NCBI GenBank assembly: GCA_946885815.1
Contig: CAMPHE010000026.1
Coordinates: 1-11,752 of the forward strand
Length of the DNA: 11,752 nt
Direction of reading: 5' to 3'
Origin: an uncultured Arenimonas sp.
Lineage (GTDB): Bacteria; Pseudomonadota; Gammaproteobacteria; Xanthomonadales; Xanthomonadaceae
Shown piece by piece: positions 1-7,368 of the stretch. Position numbers and translations under genes: made by a program. Under the pieces are notes generated by a model that saw only the letters and a list, made by a program, of their open reading frames with translations, made no database searches and was not told the DNA's origin. The number at the start of each line of letters is the position of its first letter. Positions within the stretch are counted from its first letter, which is position 1.

Positions 1-25
1 TCGGGTGCATTTTCGCCCCGAAATG

Positions 26-47
26 TGGCGGTATCTCTGGCGGTATC
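26..47. repeat. Two direct copies of a 10-base repeat near the left edge
   Basis: The 10-mer tggcggtatc occurs at 26-35 and again at 38-47, a 12-base period. It lies in a frame that is open from the window edge and ends at TAA 77-79, so it may belong to the 3' end of a gene entering from the left. Short repeats of this kind also occur near integration junctions of tyrosine recombinases. I cannot choose between these, and no integrase or tRNA is visible here. From about 80 to 239 I see no gene, only the leader of the next gene. Confidence 0.4.
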
Positions 48-239
48 CGCAAAATCCGCGCTCCTTGGATCCCGCGTAAATCAAGGTACTGGCTCTACTT
101 TGCGGGTCCGCCCATAGCCACCACACGACTTTCCGGTTGACCTTCCCGTGGTGGCAAGCCACAGGTTCGCTTTCCCGCGACGACTGCCCGGCGCCGTGCC
201 GGCAACTCGCTTCCCGCGACCGACCCTGAGGGCTTCCGG

Positions 240-1574
240 ATGGCTACCCACGACGACTATCGCGCCGCGCTCGACCACGCCCGGCGTCTCGCGGACTCGT
301 TTCTCGACGGCCTCGCTCGCCGACCGGTGATCGCGGACGCCATGCCGGCGGCGCCGGCGCCGCCCGATGGCACGGGTCTCGACGCCGCGATATGCCTCGT
401 GGAGCAGTCGATCGTTCCGCATCTCTCGGCTTCGCCAGGCCCGCGCTACCTGGGCTTCGTGACGGGGGGCGCCACCCCCGAGGCGCTCGCGGCGGACTGG
501 ATCGCCAGCGCGTGGGACCAGAACGTGTCCAACGAGGTCGGCTCGATCGCCGCCAGCCTCGAGGCCGCAACCGTCGCGACCTTCGCCCGGCATTTCGGGT
601 TGCCGGACGCCTTGCGTGGCCGTTTCGTCAGCGGCGCCACCGCAGCCAACCTGGTTGCGATGGCCACGGCGCGGCAATGGGCACAACGCGCGACGGGTTC
701 GCTGCCGACGGTCTTCGCCGGCGCGGCGCACTCGAGCATCGGCAAGGCGTTGGCCATCACCGGCATCGGGCGTGACCGGTTGCGCTCGGTGGCTACGCGG
801 CCGGGGCGCACGGCAGTGGACGTGGCGGCGCTGCGCGACGCACTGGGGGCTCACGTCGGGCCCGCGGTGGTGGTCGCCAGCGCGGGTGAGGTCAACACGG
901 GCGACTTCGACGATCTGCTGCAGGTGGGGGCCGCGTGCCGCGAGCATGGCGCGTGGCTGCACGTCGACGGCGCGTTCGGCCTGTTCGCGGCGTTCGATGA
1001 CGCGCTGCGCGGCAGGCTGGACGGCATCGCGCTGGCCGATTCGGTCACGGTCGACCTGCACAAGTGGCTCAACGTGCCGTACGACAGCGCGATGGTCTAC
1101 ACGACGCGTCCGGATCTGCAGCGGGAGGTTTTCGCCGCCACTTCCGCGTACCTGGGTGACGATCCCGACCCGCTGCATTACACGCCGGAGAATTCGCGCC
1201 GCTTCCGCGCCTTCGCGGCGTGGATGGTGATGGCGGTTCGTGGTCGCGCCGGCATCGGCCGCTGGGTGGCGGACAACTGCCGCCAGGCGCGGCAGCTGGC
1301 ACAGGGCCTGCGCGACCTCGGCTTCGACGTGCTCAACGAGATCCATCTCAACATCGTCGCGTTCGCGCCACGCGAACCCGGGGCCGCCGCGCGCGACGCC
1401 CTGCTGGCGCGGATCAACGGCACCGGGGAAGTCTTCATGACGCCGACCGTGCTCCACGGCCGCCCGGCCATCCGCGCGGCCTTCTCGAACTGGTCGACGA
1501 CCGAAGCCGACGTCGCGCGGATCCTCGTCGCGATCGAGCGGACGCACGGACCGCTGGCGGGAGGCGAGGCCTGA
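240..1574 (+). CDS. Group II pyridoxal-phosphate-dependent decarboxylase
   Basis: A 444-aa fold-type I PLP enzyme of the group II amino acid decarboxylase family (relatives of aromatic-L-amino-acid, tyrosine and glutamate decarboxylases); cytosolic. The fold landmarks appear in order. SGATAANLVA (131-140) matches the phosphate-binding segment. AHSSIGKA with H164 is the expected ring-stacking histidine. HVDGAFG with D243 contacts the pyridine nitrogen. DLHKWLN has K275 as the Schiff-base lysine. A conserved tail motif RAAFSNWST starts near R412. Family knowledge predicts removal of an amino acid alpha-carboxyl as CO2, but residues deciding the substrate cannot be read here, and databases often label such proteins as aspartate aminotransferase family. 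The ATG is supported by GAGGG seven bases upstream. It is a single gene, converging on the oxidoreductase. The family call is firm, the substrate unknown. Confidence 0.9.
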   Translation: MATHDDYRAALDHARRLADSFLDGLARRPVIADAMPAAPAPPDGTGLDAAICLVEQSIVPHLSASPGPRYLGFVTGGATPEALAADWIASAWDQNVSNEVGSIAASLEAATVATFARHFGLPDALRGRFVSGATAANLVAMATARQWAQRATGSLPTVFAGAAHSSIGKALAITGIGRDRLRSVATRPGRTAVDVAALRDALGAHVGPAVVVASAGEVNTGDFDDLLQVGAACREHGAWLHVDGAFGLFAAFDDALRGRLDGIALADSVTVDLHKWLNVPYDSAMVYTTRPDLQREVFAATSAYLGDDPDPLHYTPENSRRFRAFAAWMVMAVRGRAGIGRWVADNCRQARQLAQGLRDLGFDVLNEIHLNIVAFAPREPGAAARDALLARINGTGEVFMTPTVLHGRPAIRAAFSNWSTTEADVARILVAIERTHGPLAGGEA

Positions 1575-1598
1575 GCGCCCCGTCGACGCCTGCATCCG

Positions 1599-1630
1599 GC
1601 GGACGGGCGCGCGTCGCGAGGCGCGTCCGC
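1599..1630. terminator. Possible shared hairpin between convergent genes
   Basis: GCGGACG (1599-1605) pairs with CGTCCGC (1624-1630), and the loop between them is very GC-rich and can pair further. It lies between the convergent stops of the decarboxylase and the oxidoreductase, so it could end transcription from both sides. There is no good T-tract on either side, so it is only a weak intrinsic-terminator candidate. Confidence 0.35.
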
Positions 1631-1664
1631 ATCCGTCTCTGAAGCGCACGTCCTCCGGGTCCGG

Positions 1665-2717
1665 TCAGCCGACGATCACGACCTTGCCGAAATGCCGTCC
1701 CTGCGCGAGATGACGGTAGGCATCGCGCGCGCGCGCGAACGGGAACACCCGGTCGATGACGGGGCGCAGTCGCTTGTCTTCGACGAAGCGCGACAGGTCG
1801 CCGGTCATCGCGCGGCTGCCGACCATCAGGCCGGCGAGCCGCTTCGCCCCGCCGAAAAGCGCGGCCGGGTCGAACTGCGCCGGGGCGCTGCCGGTGAGGC
1901 GGCCGATGATCGCCACCGTGCCGCCGGTGCGCACGGCTTCGATCGATCTCGCGACCGTGTCGGGGCCGCCGATGTCGAGCACCCGGTCGACCCCCTTGCC
2001 GTCGGTGATCCCGCGGATCTCGGCGCCCCACTCGGGCGTCGCGCGGTAGTTCACTGTCGCGTCGGCGCCCAGGTCGCGCGCGCGTTCCAGTTTGGCGTCG
2101 CTGGATGAAGTCAGAATCACGCGCAAGCCGGCGGCCTTCGCCAGTTGCAGTGCCCAGATCGACACGCCCCCGGTACCGAGCAGGGCCACCGTGCCGCCGG
2201 GCGGCAGCGGGTCCAACCCGAACAGTCCGTGCCATGCCGTGACGCCGGCGCAGGTCAGCGTGGCGGCCTCGATGTAGTCGAGGTGCGCGGGCATCGGCAC
2301 CCACGCGCTGGCAGGCAGCACCACCTCCTCGGCGAGCACGCCGTCCATCGTGCCGCCGAGCGCGCGTGCCGCGGACGCGTCCGTGACCGGCCCGGCAGCC
2401 CAGTCTGGAAAGAACGTGCTGATCACGCGATCACCGACGCGCAGGGCGGTGACTGCGTCGCCGACCTCGATCACGTCGCCGGCACCGTCGGAGGCAGGGA
2501 TGACGTGGCGGCCGTGGGCGCCGGCCTCGCCGCGCGCCACCATCAGATCGCGGTAGTTGAGCGCCACGGCGCGGATGCGCACGCGAATCTCGTGGTCGGC
2601 GAGCCGCCGGCGCGTATGCACGGAAAGGTCCAGCCGGTCGATGCCGTCACCACGCCGGAGGGCGTACTGGCGGAAGGTGGCATCGGCCGTCGGGGTCGGA
2701 AGGGTCAGCGCATTCAT
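1665..2717 (-). CDS. MDR-superfamily NAD(P)-dependent alcohol dehydrogenase / oxidoreductase
   Basis: A 350-aa medium-chain dehydrogenase/reductase with the usual two-domain layout. The N-terminal GroES-like domain includes NYRDLMVARG (54-63) and ASDGAG (75-80). The Rossmann domain has the nucleotide motif GTGGVS (181-186), followed by TSSSDAK after the second strand. Serines at that position, rather than an acidic residue, suggest a preference for NADPH (inference). The closely spaced cysteines of the structural zinc lobe are absent, so this resembles the quinone-oxidoreductase-like MDR subgroup more than classical zinc alcohol dehydrogenases, although annotation pipelines often call it zinc-dependent. 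The ATG has AGGA eight bases upstream and TAGAGT (plus 2745-2750) placed as a possible -10. The divergent LysR gene 104 bases away is the obvious candidate regulator. Substrate unknown. Confidence 0.9.
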   Translation of the reverse strand: MNALTLPTPTADATFRQYALRRGDGIDRLDLSVHTRRRLADHEIRVRIRAVALNYRDLMVARGEAGAHGRHVIPASDGAGDVIEVGDAVTALRVGDRVISTFFPDWAAGPVTDASAARALGGTMDGVLAEEVVLPASAWVPMPAHLDYIEAATLTCAGVTAWHGLFGLDPLPPGGTVALLGTGGVSIWALQLAKAAGLRVILTSSSDAKLERARDLGADATVNYRATPEWGAEIRGITDGKGVDRVLDIGGPDTVARSIEAVRTGGTVAIIGRLTGSAPAQFDPAALFGGAKRLAGLMVGSRAMTGDLSRFVEDKRLRPVIDRVFPFARARDAYRHLAQGRHFGKVVIVG

Positions 2718-2760
2718 GGCGGGCGTCCTGGAAGGGGTGTCGGCACTCTAGGCTCGGCAA

Positions 2761-2773
2761 TTCCGCGAGAGAA
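2761..2773. promoter_or_regulatory. Candidate LysR-type operator (T-N11-A)
   Basis: TTC-N7-GAA is a 13-base dyad with the T-N11-A spacing typical of LysR-family sites. It sits in the 104-base divergent spacer between the MDR oxidoreductase and the LysR gene, upstream of both starts, where an autoregulating LysR protein would be expected to bind. The motif is short and could occur by chance. Confidence 0.4.
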
Positions 2774-2821
2774 CTGGCAAAGTCCGCCTATCGGTTATGC
2801 AGATTCGCAGAGGAGACCGCC

Positions 2822-3709
2822 GTGTCCGAGCGCCTGGAGTGGACCGACCTCCAGTACTTTCTGGCGGTCTGCGAGCACGGCTCGATCGGTGCGGCGGCCC
2901 GGGCGCTGCACGTGAACCATTCGACGGTGCTGCGCCGCATTTCGAATCTGGAGCGTGCGCTGGACGTGCGTCTGTTCGACCGGCTGCCGCGCGGGTACGC
3001 ACTCACCGCCAAGGGCCACGAGCTGGCCGCGCACGTCGCCGGGGTTCCCGAGCAGCTCGACGCCGCGCAGCGCCGGGTCACCGGCGCCGATCTCGCGCTG
3101 GGCGGCACCATCCGCATCACGGCGCCCGACGCGCTGATCCAGGAACTGCTGATGCCCCTGCTCGCCCGGTTTCAGGCCACGCATCCGGCGGTGCGGCTGG
3201 AACTGGTCGCCGGCAATTCCTTCCTCAACCTCACGCAACGCGAGGCGGACGTCGCCGTGCGCGGTTCGAACCATCCCCCTGAAAATCTCGTCGGCCGGCG
3301 CGCCGGCGTCATTCGGACGGCGCTGTATGCCTCGCGCGACTACCTCGCGACCCTCGGGCCGACGCACACCATCGCCGACTATCGCTGGGTGGGTCACGAC
3401 ACGGCGCTGTCGCATCTGATGTCGGCGAAATGGATGGCGAAGAACATCGCGCCGGAGCGCATCGTGCTGCGTCTGGACAGCCTGGTCGCGATGGCCCGCG
3501 CGGTGGACACCGGCATCGGCGCGGGTTGGCTGCTTTGCCCCCTCGCTGATGCCCGTTCGGGGCTCGTGCGGCTGGGGCCGCCGCCGGACGAACTCGATAC
3601 GCAGATCTGGGTGCTCACCCATCCCGACCTCAAGCGCGTCGCGCGCATCAGGGCATTGACCGATTTCCTGTTCGCCGCCCTGTCGCAGGACCCGCGCCTG
3701 GCGCACTGA
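2822..3709 (+). CDS. LysR-family transcriptional regulator (divergent from MDR oxidoreductase)
   Basis: A 295-aa LysR-type regulator of normal length. The N-terminal winged helix-turn-helix is clear: LQYFLAVCEHGSIGAAARAL (10-29), then HSTVLRRISNLE and LFDRLPRGYALT (51-62). The C-terminal part fits the periplasmic-binding-like effector domain, including READVAVRG (140-148) and a GIGAGWLLCPLAD segment (231-243). The start is GTG, supported by AGAGGAG about six bases upstream; no nearby ATG in frame fits better. LysR proteins usually control a divergent neighbour in response to a small molecule, so the MDR oxidoreductase gene is the likely target. The gene ends nine bases from the stop codon of a second, oppositely oriented LysR gene. 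Effector unknown. Confidence 0.92.
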   Translation: MSERLEWTDLQYFLAVCEHGSIGAAARALHVNHSTVLRRISNLERALDVRLFDRLPRGYALTAKGHELAAHVAGVPEQLDAAQRRVTGADLALGGTIRITAPDALIQELLMPLLARFQATHPAVRLELVAGNSFLNLTQREADVAVRGSNHPPENLVGRRAGVIRTALYASRDYLATLGPTHTIADYRWVGHDTALSHLMSAKWMAKNIAPERIVLRLDSLVAMARAVDTGIGAGWLLCPLADARSGLVRLGPPPDELDTQIWVLTHPDLKRVARIRALTDFLFAALSQDPRLAH

Positions 3710-3718
3710 AGTCCGGCG

Positions 3719-4627
3719 TCAGCCGCTGCCGAAACGCGCGCGCAGGAAATCCACGAAGGCCCGCGTCTTCGCCGGTTGTCCGCCGCGCGCGGTGGTGACG
3801 ACGTGGATGCCCTGCTCCGGCAGCCTCCATTCGGGCAGCACGGGAACCAGCCGCCCCGCGGCCAGGTCCTCGTCGACGACGAAGCGCGGCATGCGCGCGA
3901 TGCCCAGGCCCTGCCGCACGATCGCCAGCAACGCGAGGCTGCTGTTGACGCGCACGGGCCCGCTGACGGCGATGGATTCGCTCTGGCCGCCCCGCGTCAG
4001 CGACCAGTCGTCGCCGGTGGAGGAAAGCGAATAGACCAGTGCCGGGTGTCGGGAAAGGTCGGCGGGCCGATCCGGCAGCCCGTATAGCGCCGCGTAGTCG
4101 GGCGAGGCGACCAGCACATTGCGGTTGGTGGCGATGCGGCTCGCCACCAGCGACGAATCCGCCAGGGTGCCGATGCGCACCGCCAGGTCGAATCCCCCGT
4201 CGACCAGGTCGACGACCCGGTCGTCGAGCACCAGGTCGACCTTGACGTCCGGATACAGGCGCGTGAATTCGCCGAGCGCGGGGGCGACGTGCAGAACGCC
4301 GAACGACATGGGGGCGTTCACGCGCAGCAGTCCGCGCGGCGTGGTCCGCAGCGAGGTGGCGGCCTCCTCGGCGTCCATGCCGGCGACCACCGCGCGTTGC
4401 GCGTGAGGCAGGGCGGCAAGCCCCGCCTCGGTGAGAGACAGGCGTCGCGTCGTGCGCTGGAACAGCCGCACCCCGAGCCGCGCCTCCAGGCGAGCCACGG
4501 CGGCGCTCGCCATCGCCTTGGACACGCCCAGTCGTCGCGCCGCTGCCGAAAAGCCCATCGCCTCCGCGACCGCCGCGAAAACCACGAGGTCGTCGAGCGC
4601 CGCGGCCACGCCCTGATTGTTCGTCAT
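3719..4627 (-). CDS. LysR-family transcriptional regulator (divergent from EamA/cyclase operon)
   Basis: A 302-aa LysR-type regulator. The DNA-binding domain reads LVVFAAVAEAMGFSAAARRL (14-33), SKAMASAAVARLEARLGVRL and FQRTTRRLSLTEAG (56-69). The effector domain follows, with FDLAVRIG (146-153), a VRVNSSLALLAIVRQGLGIA stretch (226-245) and the LxPVLPEW ending. This pattern resembles the large LysR subgroup (DmlR-like) often found beside transporters and oxidoreductases. I chose the ATG just before TNNQG. A TTG twelve codons upstream is also open but would lie inside the operator-like dyad, and the added residues are not LysR-like. GGAG lies upstream of the ATG at a rather long 14-base spacing. 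The divergent operon is its probable target. Confidence 0.92.
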   Translation of the reverse strand: MTNNQGVAAALDDLVVFAAVAEAMGFSAAARRLGVSKAMASAAVARLEARLGVRLFQRTTRRLSLTEAGLAALPHAQRAVVAGMDAEEAATSLRTTPRGLLRVNAPMSFGVLHVAPALGEFTRLYPDVKVDLVLDDRVVDLVDGGFDLAVRIGTLADSSLVASRIATNRNVLVASPDYAALYGLPDRPADLSRHPALVYSLSSTGDDWSLTRGGQSESIAVSGPVRVNSSLALLAIVRQGLGIARMPRFVVDEDLAAGRLVPVLPEWRLPEQGIHVVTTARGGQPAKTRAFVDFLRARFGSG

Positions 4628-4649
4628 GTCGAACAGTCTTTCTCCATTC

Positions 4650-4669
4650 CCTCGGATTATCAACCTTGG
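4650..4669. promoter_or_regulatory. Imperfect dyad, candidate LysR operator
   Basis: A 20-base imperfect palindrome of form CC-N2-GG-N-T-N-AT-N-A-N-CC-N2-GG sits in the 82-base space between the LysR gene and the divergent transporter operon. Flanking it, acagtc (4633-4638) and gactgt (4673-4678) form a second, wider inverted pair. The location suits autoregulation and control of the operon. No strong sigma-70 promoter can be seen, so this is only a candidate. Confidence 0.35.
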
Positions 4670-4709
4670 ATGGACTGTCTAGGCTGACTCCGTCAACAGG
4701 AGTTCCCCC

Positions 4710-5639
4710 GTGCGCAGCCTCTCCTCGCTGTCCCTTCCTTCGCCTGCGGCCGCGTCTTCCGCGGTCCTGCCCCTCACCTTCGCACTCGGGGCGCTGATCG
4801 GGACGGGGACCGTCCTGGGCAAAGGCGTGATGCTGGCGGGCGTTTCGCCGCTCGCGCTGCTGCTCTGGCTGCAGGCGGGCACGGCCGTCGGCCTGCTCGT
4901 GTGGATGACGACCGCGGCCGAGCCGCTACCGCGGAAGCGCAGCCACTGGCGCTACGGCGCACTGCTTGGCCTGGTGTCGCTGGCGGGGCCTTCGGCGATC
5001 GGGTTCGTCGTGATGCCACGGATCGGCGCCGGCACGTACGCCGCCATGTTCACCCTTTCGCCGCTGTGCACCTTCGCCTTGCGCTGGACCCTGGTGCGCA
5101 CTTACCCGGGCCACACGCGCCTCGCCGGCCTTCTGGTGGGCGGGCTCGGTGCCTGGGGGTTGCTCTGGATAGGCCTGCACCTCGCGCCCGGCCAGGGTCG
5201 CTGGCTGGCACTGGCCCTGCTGACGCCCCTGCTGCTCGCTACCGGCAACCTCGTACGCGAACGGCTGCGACCGCCCGATGCATCGGATCTGCAGCTCGCC
5301 GTCGTGCAACCGCTGACGCAACTGGCCTGGCTCGTGCCGCTTTGCGCCGCTACCGGTGTGACATTGGCGTGGCCGCATGCGCCATGGACGTCGCTCGACG
5401 GGATCCTGCTCGCACAGGTGGCGTTGTCGATCGCCAGCGCGCCGCTGTTCTTCCGCCTGCAGGCACGCGCCGATGCGATCGCGCTCAGCCAGATCGGCTA
5501 CGTCGCCGTGGTGGCCGGCTCCGCCGTGGCCGCCCTGCTCTACCGCGAAACGCCCAGCGTCTGGATGACGCTGGCGCTCGCCCTGCTTTTCGCCGGCATG
5601 CGCCTGGTCGGGCGCGGTCCGGTCCCTTCCCGTCCATGA
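4710..5639 (+). CDS. EamA/DMT-family transporter
   Basis: A 309-aa inner membrane protein with about ten hydrophobic segments (roughly 20-42, 46-68, 82-101, 105-127, 136-155, 163-179, 197-217, 228-249, 259-278 and 283-300). This fits the 5+5 duplicated EamA/DMT architecture of metabolite exporters such as the RhaT/YdcZ-like and PecM/RarD groups. The second repeat ends with the typical GYVAVVAGSAVAALLYRETP (263-282). The protein starts with GTG, supported by CAGGAG seven bases upstream. It is first in a two-gene operon with the secreted cyclase-family protein, and is divergent from a LysR regulator. Family members usually export or import small metabolites such as amino acids. The partner hydrolase suggests movement of the hydrolase substrate or a related compound, but that is inference. 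Confidence 0.9.
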   Translation: MRSLSSLSLPSPAAASSAVLPLTFALGALIGTGTVLGKGVMLAGVSPLALLLWLQAGTAVGLLVWMTTAAEPLPRKRSHWRYGALLGLVSLAGPSAIGFVVMPRIGAGTYAAMFTLSPLCTFALRWTLVRTYPGHTRLAGLLVGGLGAWGLLWIGLHLAPGQGRWLALALLTPLLLATGNLVRERLRPPDASDLQLAVVQPLTQLAWLVPLCAATGVTLAWPHAPWTSLDGILLAQVALSIASAPLFFRLQARADAIALSQIGYVAVVAGSAVAALLYRETPSVWMTLALALLFAGMRLVGRGPVPSRP

Positions 5640-5652
5640 AAGGAGACGTTCC

Positions 5653-6648
5653 ATGCGCAATGAACTCGTCGCTCGCGCCGTGACCCTCGCGTTTGCCGCC
5701 ATCGTCGCGAGCGGCGCCGCCGTCGCCGACACCCGGTCGCAGGCCGCGCAGAGCCCGTGGGGCCCCGATGACCAGATCGGCAGGCTCAATCTGATGACCG
5801 ATGCTTCGCGGGCCGCGATTCTCTCGCGCGTGTCCGGCGGACGCGTCTACGACCTCGGCGTCGAGTACCACAAGGCGATGCCCAGCTGGTCGGAGCTCGG
5901 CGATCCCACCTATCAGCTGTGGATGACCCACACGCCGCAAGGCACCCGCGTGGATGACGTGTTCGGGCTCGGCGCGGCCATGCACAGCCGGGTTTCGTAT
6001 TCCGGCGATGCGGTGCTCATGTACACGCATACCGGCACGCACATCGACGCGCTGTCGCATTTCGGGCTCGACGGGCGCATCTGGAACGGCTTCGATCACC
6101 AGGCGCACCAGGGCGATGCCGGTTGGCACAAGGGTGGCGCCGAGCAGCTGCCGCCGGTCGTGGCGCGTGGCGTGCTGGTGGACGTGGCCGCGTACAAGGG
6201 CGTGGCGATGTTGCCCGACAGTTACCGCATCCTCCCTGCCGACCTGCGGGGTGCGCTCGCGCGCCAGGGCGTGTCGCTGGCGCGGGGCGATGCGGTCTTC
6301 ATCCGTACCGGCCGCATGGCGGTCATCGGCGACAAGGACCGTTACATGGAGCACCCGCCGGGCATCGGCCTCGAGGCCGCCCGCTGGCTGGTCGAATCCC
6401 AGGGCGCGATGCTGCTCGGCAGTGACAACCTCAGCCTGGAAACCTTCCCGGTCGAGACACCCGACAACTGGGTGCCGGTGCACACCTACCTGCAGGCCGA
6501 GCAGGGCGTGGCGATCATGGAGGTGGTGGATCTGGAGGCGCTGGCACGCGATCGCGTCTACGAGTTCGCGTTCATCGGCGCCGGGCTCAAGCTGCGGGGC
6601 GCGAGCGGGGCGCCGATGCGGCCGATCGCGATTCCCGTGCGGCCGTGA
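5653..6648 (+). CDS. Secreted cyclase-family (kynurenine formamidase-like) metal hydrolase
   Basis: A 331-aa protein of the cyclase family (PF04199), which includes kynurenine formamidase KynB and isatin hydrolase. The metal-binding signature is intact: H126-T-G-T-H130-I-D132, then H136 (HxGTHxD-x3-H). Other family-like parts are GIGLEAARWL (237-246), LLGSDNLSLE (254-263) and PVHTYL with H277. At about 331 aa it is longer than KynB (about 210 aa), as in the larger branch of the family. Residues 1-25 form a classical Sec signal peptide: basic start, hydrophobic core 9-19, cleavage expected after AVA (23-25). A periplasmic location is therefore likely, unlike cytosolic KynB. AGGAG seven bases before the ATG and a 13-base gap after the transporter stop show one operon. 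The chemistry is probably amide or lactam hydrolysis with Mn or Zn; the substrate is unknown. Confidence 0.9.
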   Translation: MRNELVARAVTLAFAAIVASGAAVADTRSQAAQSPWGPDDQIGRLNLMTDASRAAILSRVSGGRVYDLGVEYHKAMPSWSELGDPTYQLWMTHTPQGTRVDDVFGLGAAMHSRVSYSGDAVLMYTHTGTHIDALSHFGLDGRIWNGFDHQAHQGDAGWHKGGAEQLPPVVARGVLVDVAAYKGVAMLPDSYRILPADLRGALARQGVSLARGDAVFIRTGRMAVIGDKDRYMEHPPGIGLEAARWLVESQGAMLLGSDNLSLETFPVETPDNWVPVHTYLQAEQGVAIMEVVDLEALARDRVYEFAFIGAGLKLRGASGAPMRPIAIPVRP

Positions 6649-6693
6649 GCGGGCCCTCCACGCCCGGGAAGTCGTCCCACGAACTCAGGTCCA

Positions 6694-7368
6694 TCACCCG
6701 GTACGTGGGGGAACGCCCCGTTCGCGCAGCGGGCGGCAGATGGCCCGTTGCATGAGCGCGTCGTCCGCCGTCGCCGGCACCGGGCCCAGCAGCGCTTCGA
6801 TGCGCGCCGTCATCTGCTGGGAGATCGCCGTCGAAAGCATGTTCGCGTTGCGCGCGGCCGCGATCGCTTCGCGCAGCCGCCAGACGCGCGTCGGGTCCAG
6901 CGGCATCGGCGGTGATTCGAGCGTGCGCAGCACCGCCCACACGTCCTGCTCGCGCTGCCCGAGGGCCGCGAATTCGACCATGCCCTGGTACACCTCGCCG
7001 TAGGTGCGCGCGGCCTCGGCGCCGAGGTGGCGCGACAGCAGCTCCGGCGCCGCGCCGCTCCACGCGGCGCGGCTGGAAAAGAAGTAGGGCGGGCGGCCGA
7101 CCTCCTCGAACGCCGGCAGTTCCGGCGCGTCGAGCGCGACGGCCAGCGCATCCAGCCGCGCCTCGATGCACGGCGACATCTGCGCGCGGGCACGCAGCAC
7201 CGTCGCGGCATCGGCCACTTCGCTGTCGATCGCCGCGTGCATCGCGGCGAGGCGTGCGCGCTCCTGCCAGTCGAGCACGATCTGCTCGAGCACGAGCGCC
7301 GACAGCACGCCGAGCATCACGACGAAGAACTCGGCGACGAAGCGGTGGCGACGCGGCGGCGCGCTCAC
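6694..7368 (-). CDS. Membrane-anchored protein of unknown function
   Basis: A 224-aa protein I do not recognise beyond its architecture. A basic N-terminus (SAPPRRHR) precedes one membrane helix, VAEFFVVMLGVLSALVLEQI (11-30), then a mostly alpha-helical soluble part rich in Ala, Arg and Glu. A glycine-valine-leucine helix followed by an aromatic/basic stretch (DWQERARL) recurs in uncharacterised proteobacterial proteins with a short anchor and helical domain. The start is GTG overlapping the TGA of the upstream gene as GTGA, so translation is probably coupled; longer readings of the frame would run deep into that gene. The C-terminus may be shortened: a C5 tract on the coding strand (plus 6707-6711) lies just before the stop, and one extra base would open a protein-like continuation. 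Confidence 0.72.
   Translation of the reverse strand: MSAPPRRHRFVAEFFVVMLGVLSALVLEQIVLDWQERARLAAMHAAIDSEVADAATVLRARAQMSPCIEARLDALAVALDAPELPAFEEVGRPPYFFSSRAAWSGAAPELLSRHLGAEAARTYGEVYQGMVEFAALGQREQDVWAVLRTLESPPMPLDPTRVWRLREAIAAARNANMLSTAISQQMTARIEALLGPVPATADDALMQRAICRPLRERGVPPRTG

Noticed and set aside
151..162. GTGGC-AA-GCCAC inverted repeat upstream of the decarboxylase
   Set aside because: Arms of five bases with a two-base gap are too short to form a stable hairpin and are expected by chance in this composition.
81..1649. A 522-aa open frame on the minus strand opposite the decarboxylase
   Set aside because: It is antisense to a gene with all PLP catalytic motifs, is rich in Arg, Gly and Ala with no domain pattern, and arises from the GC-rich codon bias.
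1728..1736. Alternating CG run inside the oxidoreductase gene
   Set aside because: It encodes the Ala-Arg-Ala-Arg segment of the C-terminus (327-331) and is ordinary for high GC coding DNA.
4628..4663. TTG start adding twelve residues to the second LysR protein
   Set aside because: The extension is not LysR-like and overlaps the operator-like dyad; the ATG at 4627 fits the usual N-terminus.
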